DNA of 64,000 bases from Pelobates cultripes (taxonomy: Eukaryota; Chordata; Amphibia; Anura; Pelobatidae), in assembly GCA_933207985.1 (NCBI GenBank), contig OW240912.1, forward strand, positions 202,760,002 through 202,824,001. The letters are read 5' to 3'. Positions 10,508 through 22,122 of this stretch are shown in pieces. The position numbers and the translations under genes are program-made. The notes beneath the pieces were generated by a model that was not told the origin of the DNA, did no database searches, and was given only the letters and a program-made list of their open reading frames with translations. Within the stretch, counting starts at the first letter, position 1. Every line of letters begins with the position of its first letter.

Positions 10508-11107
10508 TTAAAGGGACACTAGAGTCACCAGAACAACTACAGCTTATTGAATTTGTTCTGGTGAGTAGAATCATTACTGTCAGGCTTTTTGCTGTAAACA
10601 CTGTCTTTTCAGAGAAAATGCAGTCTTTACATTACAGCCTAGTGATAACTTCACTGGCCACCCCTTAGATGGCTGTTAGAGATCCTTCCTGGGTCATGGC
10701 TGCCTAAAATGCATCCAAACATTCAGTGTCTCCTCCCTCTGCATGCAGACACTGAACTTTCCTCATAGAGATTCATTGATCCAATTCATCTCTATGAGGA
10801 GATGCTGATTGGCCAGGGCTGTGTTTGAATCATGCTGGCTCTGCCCCCGATCTGCCTCTTTGTCAGTCTCAGCCAATCCTATGGGGAAGCACTGTGATTG
10901 GATTAGGCCACCACTTCTAATGATGTCAGCAGACTGCTTGTTTTCCTGAGTATAACAGCATGCAGAGTTACAGCTCCAGGCTTGAATACAGTAAGATTTT
11001 GCTATATTTATGGAGGCATGAGGGGCCCAGGGGGGCTAGATGGTGGTGTCAACACTATAGGGTCACAAATTCATGTTTGTGTTCCTGACCCTATAGTGAT
11101 CCTTTAA
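10508..11107 (+). mobile_element. T2/Kolobok-like MITE nested in hAT-B copy 1
   Basis: The left end reads TTAAAGGGACACTAGAG and the right end reads CTATAGTGATCCTTTAA. Both ends include TTAA, as expected for a TTAA target duplication, and the terminal pattern TTAAAGGRR matches the Xenopus T2 MITE family (Kolobok superfamily) as I recall it. The same MITE sits at the same place in hAT-B copy 2, so it entered before hAT-B spread. An 87-codon open frame crosses the left part in both copies but looks like chance. Confidence 0.75.
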
Positions 11108-11759
11108 GGTAATGCTGACTTTGGTCCTCTAACACTGTGGCATGTCCCCTTTCTTCTACACTCTCTACATACACCTTTTCTTTGTCCCAGACTATATACC
11201 AGGAGCTTCTGCCTGCTAGTAAGAAGGTAAGGAGACAAGTGGACCAGCGAGTGCTAGGGGACAGTCCTTAGAAAGCGTTGAGCGAGCGCATCATTAGATG
11301 CATTTATGCCAAGCTCAGGGTGCTGTCTGCATAGTATGCCCTTAGTTGGCCAGCTGCATGATTGGCAGGCAGCCTGACATGCATTCATACCAGGCTGGCC
11401 TTCTAATTCTTTGGGCAGACATGTCCTCTTTTTGGGTATGTTCGCCCCTTTTGGCAGATTACGTGATCTGTGTCAGTGGCACACCCTTTTACCGTGCTCA
11501 TTGACTTCCTGCTTGACTGGACACTGCTGTTAGGGGTTATGGATTTACTTGAAAGATGAAAACATAAATTAGAGAGAGATTAGCCTAGGGTATGTGTTTT
11601 CTTATAGCTGCTGTTTTCTTTCTCTCCAGCACCATCTCCATCAGATACATGACGCTTGGGAGTGTTTTACTGTTTTTGGTCGATATGATTCTGTAATTAG
11701 GCCTGTCATAATTATCAGCACCAGGTCCACTGGGCTCTTAATCTGGCCCTGCCCCTGGC

Positions 11760-12659
11760 ACTGTCCCTCCATTCAGTGTTAAACAATTTTTAATGGTTTT
11801 TAGAGAGAATATAAGAACTCTGAAATGGACTCAAAGTTTGCCCTACAGTAAATCCCACTTAGGTCCCACTTTTTGCTCACTTATGCCATGACAGAATTAA
11901 CCTGTACAACTTGCATATCAGGCTGATCCCACCAATAAGGCCAGTCTAGACCCCAAATGCCAGCAAGCTCTGTCTGCAAGATAGGTACAGCAACCCCTGA
12001 CAATTATTTTTGCCTTTTTTGGGCCTCGTCAACGAAATTAAGCTGATACCCCTCTAGGCACAGTGAGGTGCAGCTAAGGCATATATTACACACTTCCTTC
12101 TAGCCATAGCAATTCATTCCTGTATTGTGAACTGTGATAAACTGAAAGTCGTCACTCTCAGCCAATCCCAGCCACCCATTGCTGCTCAATCCCCATATAT
12201 GCCAAATATGTATTTGTGAGGTGTGAAATATAAAATCATATGTAGAAATTAACATCGCTTTATCCTGCACCTTATCTCTCTGTTACTCATTGTTAGAAGC
12301 TCTGCCTTTTGTACCAGACAGTCGGCATAGTGAAAATGTACAAAAAAGAGGAGAAATTCGACAATGTTTCTATTCCACTTTCTTAGCAATGTTTACTCTG
12401 GTTTATGGTGTCATTTGCTAAATCTTCTAAAAAATGTAAAATTATTCCATGATTGTATTGGTGCATTGACTTTGAGGACTTTTAGAGGGATTTGCTCATG
12501 ATGTTCATGTCTTTTGCATGAAAAATTTGTGTTTTTATGCAGCTTTAACATCATATGTTAGTGTAGAAATGGAACTTATTTGCTAATTTGTGCATCCTGG
12601 CTCCAGAGCAGATGTGTACTGATAGAAAACCTAATGATAATTTAACAACAAAGTAAAGC
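11760..12659. other. No gene or repeat recognised
   Basis: Unremarkable AT-rich DNA. Between about 12470 and 12545, TGACTTTGAGGACTTTTAG and TCATGTCTTTTGCATGAAAA resemble text at 15020-15090 on the far side of the composite repeat, hinting that the 12660-14792 block was inserted between duplicated or related flanks. Confidence 0.35.
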
Positions 12660-12864
12660 AGGATAGTGTGACTCTGATTAGGCATGTGCATGGGAAAAAA
12701 TTTCGGTTCGGCATTCCGAAATTCAGGACTTTGGCAGTTCAGCACTTCGGATCTTCGGCAACTTCGGCACTTCGACACTTCGGAACTTGGCCACTTCGGA
12801 ATTTCGGTAACTTTGGCAACTTCGGCACGTCGACACTTCGGAACTTCTCTTGCAGCCGCTTGTT

Positions 12865-13057
12865 AGATAACTCCCTAATTCCCACGGTATTAGGGAGTTA
12901 TCTACCAAAAGGCTGAAAGACCTAAATTGGTCTTTCTGCCAAATTTACTAATACTAAGTAAAGATTACTTAGTATTAGTAAATTATGCCACTACTCGCTA
13001 TACCGCGAGTAGGGGCATGTCTATTAAACAGTGAGCAGCCTATGGCTGCTTACTGTT
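12865..13057. repeat. Array of five consecutive hairpins
   Basis: Stems, left to right: AGATAACTCCCTAAT (15 bp, 12865-12903); GGCTGAAAGACC (12911-12940, one mismatch); AATTTACTAATACTAAGTAA (20 bp perfect, 12942-12984); ATGCC plus CTACTCGC with a bulge (12985-13018); AACAGTGAGCAGCC (about 14 bp, one mismatch, 13027-13057). The hairpins are separated by only a few bases. Confidence 0.9.
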
Positions 13058-13069
13058 AAAAAAAAAAAG

Positions 13070-13740
13070 AGGTCCCCCCTCCCGAGTCCCCACCTGAGCG
13101 GCGGGTGGGGGCCCTAAATTAGAATAATATTGCCCCCCGGCCCCCACCCCTGAGCGGCGGGTAGGGGCCCTAAAGTAAAATAATGGGGGGGACCTATTGT
13201 CCTACCCCCAGCCCCCCCCCGGAGCAGTGGGTGGGGGTCCTAAATACTAATTAGGGGGGGAACTAATGTCCTCCCCCTGGCCCCCACCCCTGAGCGGTGA
13301 GTGGAGGCCCTAAAATACGAATTGGAGGGGACCTAAATTCCTCCCCCCTGGCCCCCACCCCTGAGCAGTGGGTGGGGGCCCTAAAATACTAATTAGAGGG
13401 GGGACCTAATGTCCTCCCCCATGGCCCCCACCCCTGGTCGGTGGGTGGGGGCACCAAATTAGAATGAGGGGGAGGACCTAATGTCCTCCTCCCTGGCCCC
13501 CACCCCTGAACGGTGGGTGGGGGCTCTAAATACTAATTGGGGGGGACCTAATGTCCTCCCCCCTGGCCCCCACCTCTGAGCGGTGGGTGGGGGCCCTAAA
13601 TACTAATTGAGGGGGACCTAATGTCCTCCCCCCTGGCCCCCACCCCTGAGCAGTGGGTGGGGGCCCTAAAATATTAATTAGGGGGGGGACCTAATGTCCT
13701 ACCCCCTGGCCCCCACCCCTGAGCGGTGGTTGGGGGCCCT
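13070..13740. repeat. Satellite of about ten ~70-bp units
   Basis: Each unit carries CCTAATGTCCTCCCCCCTGG followed by CCCCCACCCCTGAGCGGTGG and GGGGGCCCTAAATACTAATT. Starts of the CTGAGCGG marker fall at 13094, 13150, 13220, 13290, 13361, 13434, 13506, 13576, 13646 and 13719, giving periods of 56 once and then 70-73 bp. There are no unique spacers. Confidence 0.9.
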
Positions 13741-14458
13741 AAATAAAAAAAAATAACCCCCCTCCCCCGGGTGACTAGGGGTCCCCAAACCCCTAGTCAC
13801 CCCCTCCCCCCAACAATTATCCCCTACCTACCCCCCTCACTCTAAAAATAATGAGGGAGGACCATTTAACTAAGTACCTGAAAAAAAAAAAATACAACTT
13901 ACCATTTGATGTTTTCTTTCTTCTAAAATCTTGTCCTGCCCCGCCCCTCCTACAAAACCTCTGTCCTGCCCCTTCTACAAATCCTGTACTGCCCAGTCTA
14001 CAAAACCCTCGCAATCCCCTTCCACAAATCCCCTGCTTATCCCCCCTTATAAAGACTCCTGTCCCAATACAAAACCCCCGCCCCTTCTACAAAATCTAAT
14101 TTCTCTTTTTTCCCCCTCCTAATATCTCTTCCCCCTCCTAATTTCTACTTTCTACCTCCTAATTCTCCCCCTAATTTCTTTTCCCTCCTATCTCCTCCTA
14201 ATTTCTTTTCCCTCCTTTTCTCTCTCTCTATCCCTCCTTTTCTTCACTCTGCTTCTTCTACCCCTCATTTCACCCCTCATTTCTTTTCACTCTCTATTTT
14301 CTTTTCTCTTACCCCTTTCTCCTTCTTTTCACTCTTCCTTTTCTCCTTCCTCTTTCTACCTCTACCTCTTTCTTTTCTCTCTTCCCTACTTTAGTTAGGC
14401 GGGCTGAGTTTCTAAGTTCAAGGGTTGTGGAGTATCTGTTTTCTTGAAATCAGTTGAT

Positions 14459-14693
14459 AACAGGAAGTGCACACTTAGTGTGCACTTCCTGTTAGTCCGG
14501 CCGGGTACAGGAGGCAGCTGCTCTCTGTACCCGCGGACTATCATGCTGCAGTGAGGGAGCTGACAGGAGCGCTCCCTCCTGTCAGCCTCTTCTCAGGCTG
14601 CGCCCGGGCGGTGCGGTCCGCCCTCATGGACGCACCGCCCGGGCAAAGCTGCAGCCGCCTGAGGCTCTCTACAGAGCGCTCGGGCGGCTGCAG
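14459..14693. repeat. Second array of five consecutive hairpins
   Basis: Stems: AACAGGAAGTGCACAC (16 bp perfect, 14459-14493); AGTCCG plus GGGTACAG (14494-14539); GCTGACAGGAG (11 bp, 14559-14586); GCCCGGGCGGTGCG (14 bp, 14602-14644); CTGCAGCCGCC (11 bp, 14649-14693). Like the array at 12865 they follow each other almost without gaps. The short minus and plus frames that cross them are by-products. Confidence 0.9.
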
Positions 14694-14792
14694 CATGGGG
14701 GGCTGGCGGGGCTGGTCATGGCACCCCCCACCCTGGTGGCACCCGGGGCGGACCAACTCCCCCGCCCCCCTCTTAGTACGCCACTGCCAAGG

Positions 14793-15745
14793 AAAGCTGT
14801 GGTCACACACTTGCCAAACTTTTAAATGCTTACAGTTAGACTTGTGAGCATTTTCTATGTAATGAGTTCATCATTTCTGCTTTTAGAATTCTGTATGGCA
14901 TTATCAAGGATATTGCTCAATAGTTATGTTTTCAAATAAATTACTCAAGCAAAATATAAGCAATTTATGTTTATTTTATTGAGCAGCGCATTGTTAGTGG
15001 GTAATCTGTGGATTTTTGCATTGAGCCCTTTAAGAGGTTTTTTGCTCACCAAGTCCATGACTTTTGCATGAAAATTGTGCATGACTTAACAATTATTTTC
15101 CAAAAATAGAAACGTTTTGGAGATGTATGCATTTTGGCCAAATATCAGTATGTCTAGGCAAAATTTTGGTACCAAAAACCTAATTCAGGAACTAAACCAA
15201 AAGGGAGCAAAATTAGGAAATCAGTGTACACCAAACTATATGCAAAATATATTATGCATATATTTTGCAGTACACCTGTTGGTTCACAGTTTGAGCCATT
15301 TGGTTCACAAGTCAGTATCTATATATACACACTATATATTAACTATATCTGTATACATATATAAATATCGATTTTATACTGCTCCACCTTTCTTTTCACT
15401 CTGTTGGTCACTTGTTCTGTAAATAAAATCAACATTTAGTGACTGTACCCTAGCCATCAATAATTTTTTTCCCATCAGTCATCACTTTTTTGGCATCACC
15501 GACAGAATTCAGAATCATGACACGAAATGAACATGTGTGAATGTTTTTGTTGGATCGTGATTAAGGTACATTCTGCTTGCAGCTTGGGAATCTGACTGAT
15601 CACTTGATCGGATCAAAATCAAATGAATTGCAGTTTGGGCCAAAGTGAATCTCCAAGTCTAATGCAAACACACAATACTTTATTTAAATATAATTGAAAT
15701 ATTGGGGCATATTGAATCCCTCTGTGACCCTTTCACCCTCTATAT
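14793..15745. other. AT-rich DNA, no gene recognised
   Basis: Contains a palindromic patch around TATGCAAAATATATTATGCA (15240-15275). No coding signal is seen. Confidence 0.4.
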
Positions 15746-16200
15746 CAGTGGTAGTCAACCTGGTCCCTACCGCCCACCAGTGGGGGGTTTGGAATTGGCA
15801 GTTTGGAATTTCAGGTGGGCGGTGGTGGGTTCTGCAGAAACCACCCAGAAAATGCCCAGTGGGCCTCATTCGTCGTGGGCCAAGGCCGGCAGGGAAGATC
15901 CTTTCATCTCCCGTGCCGGCCCACGTAGAGCCAGCCTTGCTGTAAGCCCTCTCAAAGATCTCCCGTACCGGCCCGTTGGCACTTAGTTCAAGCAGAGAGA
16001 GGGAATGGCCTGGGAGGCTTTGTGTTTCTCCCGCAAGCAATGTGTTACCATGGCAACGCTCCGATACAATGTTGTGCTCACAGGAGAGCCAGCCTGCAGA
16101 CTGAGGAGCTGCAAACTAAAGTGAACATGGAACACCAGGGCTTGCAGCATTATGTCCCTGGTAGAAGGTAAGAAGAAGGGAGGGTGTGATGTTTTGTACA
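15746..16200 (+). mobile_element. hAT-like terminus, partial
   Basis: CAGTGGTAGTCAACCTGGTC followed by CCTACCGCCCACCAGTGGGG matches the CAGTGGTTCTCAACC-type ends of hAT (Charlie-like) elements. A GC-rich segment follows. No opposite terminus or target duplication could be found, so extent and family are uncertain. Confidence 0.4.
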
Positions 16201-16399
16201 AATCAGTCAATAATTCCTGTATAACGAAGTACTCAGTTTATTAATACATATGTAACAGCATCTTCATATTGCAGCCTTGTTACACAGGGTTTCTGCAGCC
16301 GCCATTTCAAATCCCTTGAACATTCCACCCCAACTGCCAACAGGAACAGGAAAAGAAGAACCAAAAGAAAGTGCATCATTCACAGCCAACAACAGCCCA

Positions 16400-17245
16400 A
16401 CTGCCCAATGCCCATACATCACAATACATACACTCATACACTCACACTCATACACAGCCCAACCGCCCATACATCACAGAGGGGAAGACCTTAAGATACA
16501 TTTTCACAACTCACCCACCTACACACAGTATATACCCTATTCACACACACTACACCCCTCACACACACACACTGCCCCCTCACACACACAATACACCCCT
16601 CACACACGCATGCACACACACACGCATGCACACACACACGCACACACACACACACACAGATTACCCCCTCACACACACAGACTGCCCCCCTCACACACAG
16701 ACTTCACACATGCACAGAAACACTTCACACACAGCATCTCTCACACACACAACACATCCTCACACATACAGCCACACACACACAGAATCCTCACACAAAA
16801 TGCCCCTCAGATAGACTGCCCCCCTCACACAGACTGCCCCCTTATGCACAGGCTGCTACCTCACACATGCCCCGCCCTCCTCACACACGCACTACCCCCT
16901 CACACACGCACTGCCCACTTCACACACGCACTGCCCCTTTACACACGCACAGCAACCTTCACACACGCACAGAAACCCTCACACACACATCATCTCTCAC
17001 ACACACACAGCACCCTTCATACAGCAGCCTTCGCACACACACAGCACCCTCCACACACAGCACCCTCCACACACTACACCCTTCACACACACACTGCACC
17101 TCTCACACAAACACTGCACCCTTCACACACTACACCCTTCACACACTGCACCCCTCACATACACACACTGCATCCTTCACACACTGCCCCACTCACACAC
17201 AGGACCTCTCACACACACACACACACTACACCAAGCATGTCAAAC
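16400..17245. repeat. CA-rich minisatellite
   Basis: Long (CA)n-rich tract with units such as CACACACTGCACCCTTCA. A 334-codon frame and a 147-codon frame run through it on the plus strand. They encode only His/Thr-rich low-complexity sequence and are not genes. Confidence 0.85.
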
Positions 17246-17334
17246 TCAAAGTCCAGCACGGGTCAAGTAAACAAGGTTTAAGTTTATGACACACTCACTG
17301 ACACACACACTCACTCACTGACAGACACACACAC

Positions 17335-17700
17335 ACACACACAGGGATGTATTAGCCGCAAGGCAAACAAGGCATTTGTCTTGGGCGGCATTTTCCAGGG
17401 GGCGGCAAAAAAAGCCGCCCCCAAATGCCTGGGCAAATGTCATGTTAGCCTGGCGGCTAACTAAAAATCCGGTCGTTCGTTCGGGCGGTTGGCGCTGGCG
17501 AGGGAGCACTGATTAGTGAGCTCTCTGCGCACCGCAGAGTGATGCGCGCCGCAGAGTGATGCTGTCATATTCCGGCTCCAGGCACCACTCTGCGGCGCAC
17601 GAGGGAGCTGAGCAGAGAGCTCACTTATCAGTGATCCCTCACCAGCGCCGCCCGCCCAGCAGCCCCAGGGAAAGGGAGAACCCCCCAGCATTCCAAAAGG
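17335..17700 (+). mobile_element. hAT-like or unclassified repeat terminus
   Basis: CAGGGATGTATTAGCCGCAA, then GGCAAACAAGGCATTTGTCT and GGGCGGCAAAAAAAGCCGCC, look like one end of a non-autonomous DNA transposon. An internal inverted pair (CCGCAGAGTGATG and CACTCTGCGG) lies at 17535-17595. No other end was found. Confidence 0.35.
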
Positions 17701-17709
17701 TATGGAGGC

Positions 17710-18052
17710 ACACTCACTCACTCACTGACAGACACACACAGACACACACACATACACTCACTGACATACACACAAACATAGACACACACACTGACAGACA
17801 CACACACACACTTACTGACACAGACAGACACACACACACTCACTCACTGACAGACACACACACAGAGACACACAGACACTTACGCACTGACAGACACACA
17901 GACAAACACACTCACTGACAGACACACACTTACTCACTGACAGACACACACACTCATTGACATACACACAAACATGGACACACTCAGTGACAGACACAGA
18001 CAGACACACTCACTGACAGACACACTCAATGACACACACACACACTCACTCG
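17710..18052. repeat. CACTCACTGACAGACACA microsatellite array
   Basis: Mixed units of CACTCACTGACAGACACACA. A short related piece reappears at 20070-20165, on the other side of the TATG array, so the TATG block was probably inserted into or grew within this array. Confidence 0.85.
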
Positions 18053-18099
18053 CTGGTGCACTTGCACCGGGGCCCGCACGCTGATGGGGCCTGTTGGGT

Positions 18100-18277
18100 G
18101 GCCCATGTATGCATGTATGTATGTATGAATGAATGTATGTATGTCTATGTATGTATGTATGTATGTCTGTATGTATGTATGTATGTCTATGTATGTATGT
18201 CTGAATGCATGTATGTCTGTATATATGCATGTATGTCTGTCTGTATGTATGTATGTCTGTATGCATGCATGCATAAC

Positions 18278-18308
<31 letters not shown>

Positions 18309-18371
18309 CTGTATGTATGTCTGTATGCATGTATGCCTGTCTGTATGTATGTCTGTATGCATGCATGTATG
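18100..18371. repeat. TGTATGTATGTC microsatellite, left block
   Basis: Units of TGTATG/TGTCTG. Open frames on both strands (Met-Tyr-Val-Cys on plus, His-Thr-Tyr-Ile on minus) reflect the 12-bp repeat only. Confidence 0.9.
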
Positions 18372-18376
18372 TCTAT

Positions 18377-18844
18377 TGTTGTGGACAAAGATATTAACCC
18401 AATCCATGTTGGTAAAATGCCTATTTACTCAGTATAACTACAATCAGCATTATTCAACTTTCTATGTGATTTACCTAAAATGGCCGCTAGGGAGTTTCCC
18501 CTTTGACATTGACTAACACCCTCCTTAACAAGATGGCGCTGGAATCTGGGGGAGACCTCCAAAATACCAGTGATATCACACCCGGTAGGAAGAGCAATAA
18601 AATGGACCACTTAAAACCTAACCAATTATTGATGTATTATTCCATGTTATCTCTGACAATGCATATGATGTAATTTTGCTTTATAAGGGACATGCCGTCT
18701 CCTCAGAATAACCTTTCCTCAAGTTTTTCATTAACCTGAAACCTGTGTCTGGTTTGAATTACTTTAGGAGCGTGCACGCATTACTTCTTAATTTGGCCGG
18801 GGCAGATACGCAAGATAATAAATTAATTAATTGATTCCACATCA
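18377..18844. mobile_element. Solo LTR inserted in the TATG array
   Basis: The 468-bp segment begins TGTTGTGGA and ends TCCACATCA, short inverted ends with the TG...CA rule. TCTAT flanks both sides (18372-18376 and 18845-18849), giving a 5-bp target duplication. Inside are an AATAAA at 18596 and a TTTATAAGG box near 18680; their relative order leaves the orientation open. No internal coding region remains, so it is a solo LTR made by LTR-LTR recombination. Because TCTATG motifs occur in the host array, the duplication alone is weak, but the matching ends and the abrupt change of sequence support the call. Confidence 0.7.
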
Positions 18845-18849
18845 TCTAT

Positions 18850-19965
18850 GTATATATGTAGGTATGTATGTATGTCTGTATGTATATATGTCTATGTATG
18901 TATGTCTATGTATGTATGTATGTATGTATGTCTGTATGTATGTATATATGTCTATGTATGTATGTCTATGTATGTATGTATATATGCATGTCTGTCTGTC
19001 TGTATGTATGTCTATGTATGTATATATCTATGTCTGTATGTCATTATGAATGTATGTCTGTATGTCTGTCAGTATGTATGTTATTATGTAAGTCATTATA
19101 AATGTATGTCTGTATATATGCATGTATCAATGTATGTCATTATGTATGTCTGTCAGTATGTTTGTATGTATGTATATATGTCTGTATGTCTGTCAGTATG
19201 TATGTATATATGTCTGTATGTCTGTCTGTATGTATGTATGCAAGTATCAATGTATGTCTGTATGTCATTATGTATGTCTGTATGTCTGTCAGTATGTATG
19301 TATATATGTATGTCTGTCAGTATGAATGTATGTCTGCATATCATTATGAACGTATGTCTGTGTGTATGTTTGTATGGATGTCTGTATGCATGTATGTCAG
19401 TATGTCAGTATGAATGTATGTCTGCATATCATTATGAACGTATGTCTGTGTGTATGTTTGTATGAACGTCTGTATGCATGTATGTCAGTATGTATGTATG
19501 TATGTATGTATGTATGTCTGTCAGTATGTCTGTTTATATGCATGTATGTCAGTCTGTATGTATGTATGTATGTATGTATGTATGTCTGTATGCCATTATG
19601 AATGTATGTGTGTATGGATGTCAGTGTCTGTATGTCTGCCAGTATGTATGTATGTATTAATGTATGTATGTCTGTATGTATGTATGTGTGTATGTATGTC
19701 GGTGTCTGTATGTATGTATGTCAGTGTGTATGTATGTATGTATGTGTCTTTATGTCCTCATGCATGTGTGTCTGTATGTATGTTAGTATGTGTCTGTCTG
19801 TCACTATGTATGCCTGTGTGTCTGTATATGTGTATGTCTCAGTATGTGTGTGTCAGTATGTATGCCTGTATGCGTGTATGTCTGTTTCAGTATGTGTATC
19901 TGTTAGTATGTATCTGTGTCCTTTTGTATCAGTGTGTTTTTGTGTCTGTGTGTGTATTCCTGTGG
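18850..19965. repeat. TGTATGTATGTC microsatellite, right block
   Basis: More than 1.1 kb of TGTATG/TGTCTG/TGTCAG units with interruptions such as CATTATGAATGTATG. It continues the array left of the solo LTR. Internal duplications, for example the TCTGCATATCATTATGAACG block seen twice (about 19332 and 19422), show larger-scale unequal exchange. Confidence 0.9.
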
Positions 19966-20300
19966 GCGGTATTTGGAGGCGGACCCTGTGGGCGGTATTT
20001 GGAGGTGGGCCCCAGGGGGCCCAGACCCTGAGCTAAGGTAGGGGCCCCAAAATTTCTAGTGGCGGCCCTGCACTCACTCACTCACTGACAGACACACTCA
20101 CTGACATAGTCACACACTCTCTCACTGACAGACACACACAGACAGACACACACACACACACACACCATTTACACAATCTTGCAGACACTCACATCATTCC
20201 CTGGAGTCCAGTGGGGATGTTCTATCTGGAGATCTCCTTCCTGCTCCTCACTGCTCCCTCGTGCGCAGTTTAGTGATGCCGGGTGCCAGAATATGACGTC
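19966..20300 (-). mobile_element. hAT-like terminus plus GC-rich repeat remnants
   Basis: The minus strand reads CAGGGCCGCCACTAGAAATT from 20078 leftward, which resembles the hAT-B-type CAGGGCCGG start, and GGGCGGTATTTGGAGG is repeated twice beside it. A convincing partner end near 18050 could not be established. Confidence 0.35.
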
Positions 20301-20607
20301 ATGTAAAACCTAAAATGTAAACAGAGGATAGACCATAGTGCTGTATAATTCATATAAGAATAAATTAATACAAATTGGTCCCACTCACATATTGCTAAAA
20401 AGTCTTTATCAAAGTGCTCAGTGAGTATGTACTATACTTATCAATGTGCTCTCACCAGTTTATGATTTATTTTTTTAATTAAAAGGTTGGAGTTAGCTAT
20501 CACAATAGTACTAGTGCTTTAAGATACAAAAAGTTCTGTTAAAATTGGCAACTGTCTATCTGCAAATTCAGTTAAAATGAATTTTGAAAATTTGATTGAA
20601 CGAATAT
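20301..20607. other. No gene recognised
   Basis: AT-rich DNA with no repeat or coding signal that I can name. Confidence 0.4.
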
Positions 20608-20615
20608 GCAGCCAG

Positions 20616-20928
20616 TAGTGATGTCCCGAACGGTTCACCGCGGATGGCGAACATATGCGGTAAACTTTGACCCTGTACCTCACAGTCAGCAGACACATTC
20701 CAGCCAATCAGCAGCAGACCCTCCCTCCCAGACCTCCCACCTCCTGGACAGCATCCATTTTACATTCATTGTGAAGCTGCATTCTTAGTGAGCTGTCCAG
20801 GAGGTGGGAGGGTCTGGGAGGGAGGGTCTGCTGCTGATTGGCTGGAATGTGTCTGCTGACGTGAGGTACAGGGTCAAAGTTTACCGCATATGTTCGCAGT
20901 CCGCCGCGAACCGTTTGGGACATCACTA
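20616..20928. mobile_element. Fold-back MITE with ~140-bp arms, hAT-like
   Basis: The arms begin TAGTGATGTCCCGAACGGTT and end with its complement, with one difference (GGGACATCACTA). Long matching segments (GGAGGTGGGAGGGTCTGGGA and CAGCAGACACATTCCAGCCA on the arms) surround a short centre near 20760. Flanks GCAGCCAG (20608-20615) and ACAGCCAG (20929-20936) agree at 7 of 8 positions, suggesting an 8-bp hAT-type duplication. The minus and plus frames inside are shadows of the palindrome. Confidence 0.8.
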
Positions 20929-20936
20929 ACAGCCAG

Positions 20937-21469
20937 CCATCCAGTACCCTAATCCCCGCGGCACTCCTAGCGATTGAGACCGTCAGGAGAGATCAAAAAA
21001 TCTCCCCTGCCAACTCAAGCATAGCAGATAGGCCCCGAGAGTGGCTCTGAAGACCTCCGTTCTGTTTGGTTACGGATCAAAAAGCTTCCAGGCTGCACGC
21101 AGGGCAGCCCTCTCGCAATCTCCGATATTTTTAGAGTGTTGCTGTGGTAACCCGCGACAACGCTCTGAAACTCCAGCTCTCACAAGAGAAAGGCATGGTC
21201 TGCGGGGGTACAGACCACATCACTAGCCCACTGGATCACCAGGGATGATCATCAGGGATGATCATCAGCATGCTCCCCCCCCCCTGCAAAGTAATAAGTT
21301 AATAAGGGGAAAGGGGAGTAAATGTGTAGTTTTTTTTTTATTTTAATTTAAATAATGAAACAATCAAAAATAATTATTTAACCCTATCCAGCCCTAATAT
21401 ACATAAACTATACCCCACCACTTACACACTACAACCTATATACACACACTGCACCTACACACTACACAC
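20937..21469. other. No gene recognised; poly-T and short CACTAC repeats
   Basis: Contains TGATCATCAGGGATGATCATC and, near 21410-21470, (CACTACAC)-type repeats interrupted by the insertion of hAT-B copy 2. Confidence 0.4.
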
Positions 21470-22122
21470 ACTATACACAGGGCCAGATTAAGAGCCCAGT
21501 GGGCCTCGTGCTGACAATTATGAAGGGCCTAATTACAGAATCATATCGACCAAAAACAGTAAAACACTCCCAAGCGTCATGTATCTGATGGAGATGGTGC
21601 TGGAGAGAAAGAAAACAGCAGCTATAAGAAAACACATACCCTAGGCTAATCTCTCACTAATTTATGTTTCCATCTTTCAAGTAAATCCATAACCCCTAAC
21701 AGCAGTGTCCAGTCAAGCAGGAAGTCAATGGGCACGGTAAAAGGGTGTGCCACTGACACAAATCAGGTAACTTGCCAAAAGGGGCTAACATGCCCAAAAA
21801 GAGGATATGTCTGCCCAAAGAATTAGAAGGCCAGCCTGGTATGAATGCATGTCAGGCTGCCTGCTAATCATGCAGCTGGCCAACTAAGGGCATACTATGC
21901 AGACAGCACCCTGAGCTTGGCATAAATGCATCTAATGATGCGCTCGCTCAGCGCTTTCTAAGGACTGTCCCCTAGCACTCGCTGGTCCACTTGTCTCCTT
22001 ACCTTCTTACTAGCAGGCAGAAGCTCCTGGTATATAGTCTGGGACAGAGAAAAGCTTTATGTAGTGAGTGTAGAAGAAAGGGAACATGCCACAGTGTTAG
22101 AGAGACCAAAGTCAGCATTACC

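Larger units (their letters stand above)
9152..11751 (+). mobile_element. hAT-B copy 1, non-autonomous hAT element
   Basis: It begins CAGGGCCGGATTAACATAGG and ends CTTAATCTGGCCCTG, imperfect inverted termini. The 8-bp target duplication CCCCTGGC is exact at 9144-9151 and 11752-11759. Its text matches the inverted copy at 21478-24127 nearly end to end. Inside are poly-A/T runs, the ~150-bp module shared with hAT-A, a CCCAGTGTCCCCATGTCT minisatellite and a T2-like MITE. No transposase is present. Confidence 0.88.
12660..14792 (+). repeat. Composite repeat: TTCGG minisatellite, hairpin arrays, 70-bp satellite, pyrimidine tract
   Basis: In order: a TTCGGCA-type minisatellite (12695-12850), five consecutive hairpins (12865-13057), a ~70-bp satellite (13070-13740), another hairpin (13769-13803), a CCTTCTACAAAA-type and CT-rich tract (13920-14395), five more hairpins (14459-14693), and a terminus ending CTCTTAGTACGCCACTG. 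That terminus resembles hAT ends (CAGTGGCGTA in reverse), but I find no matching left end. Whether this is one element or several fused ones is open. Confidence 0.6.

Noticed and set aside
10405..10668. 87-codon frame conserved in both hAT-B copies
   Set aside because: It lies across the end of a MITE and the hAT text; the two copies are near-identical DNA, so sharing a frame is not evidence of coding.
13070..13740. Regular direct repeats resembling a CRISPR array
   Set aside because: The whole ~70-bp unit is repeated, without unique spacers, next to vertebrate-type mobile elements.
16277..17281. 334-codon plus-strand frame rich in His, Thr and Pro
   Set aside because: It is a CA-rich minisatellite read in one frame; overlapping frames are equally open and there is no domain.
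18848..20036. Cys/Tyr/Val-rich frames of up to 205 codons
   Set aside because: They are translations of the TGTATG microsatellite; every frame without a stop in the 12-bp unit is open.
18053..20078. One hAT element spanning the whole TATG array
   Set aside because: The right end looks hAT-like, but the left side at 18053 does not pair with it and no convincing target duplication was found.
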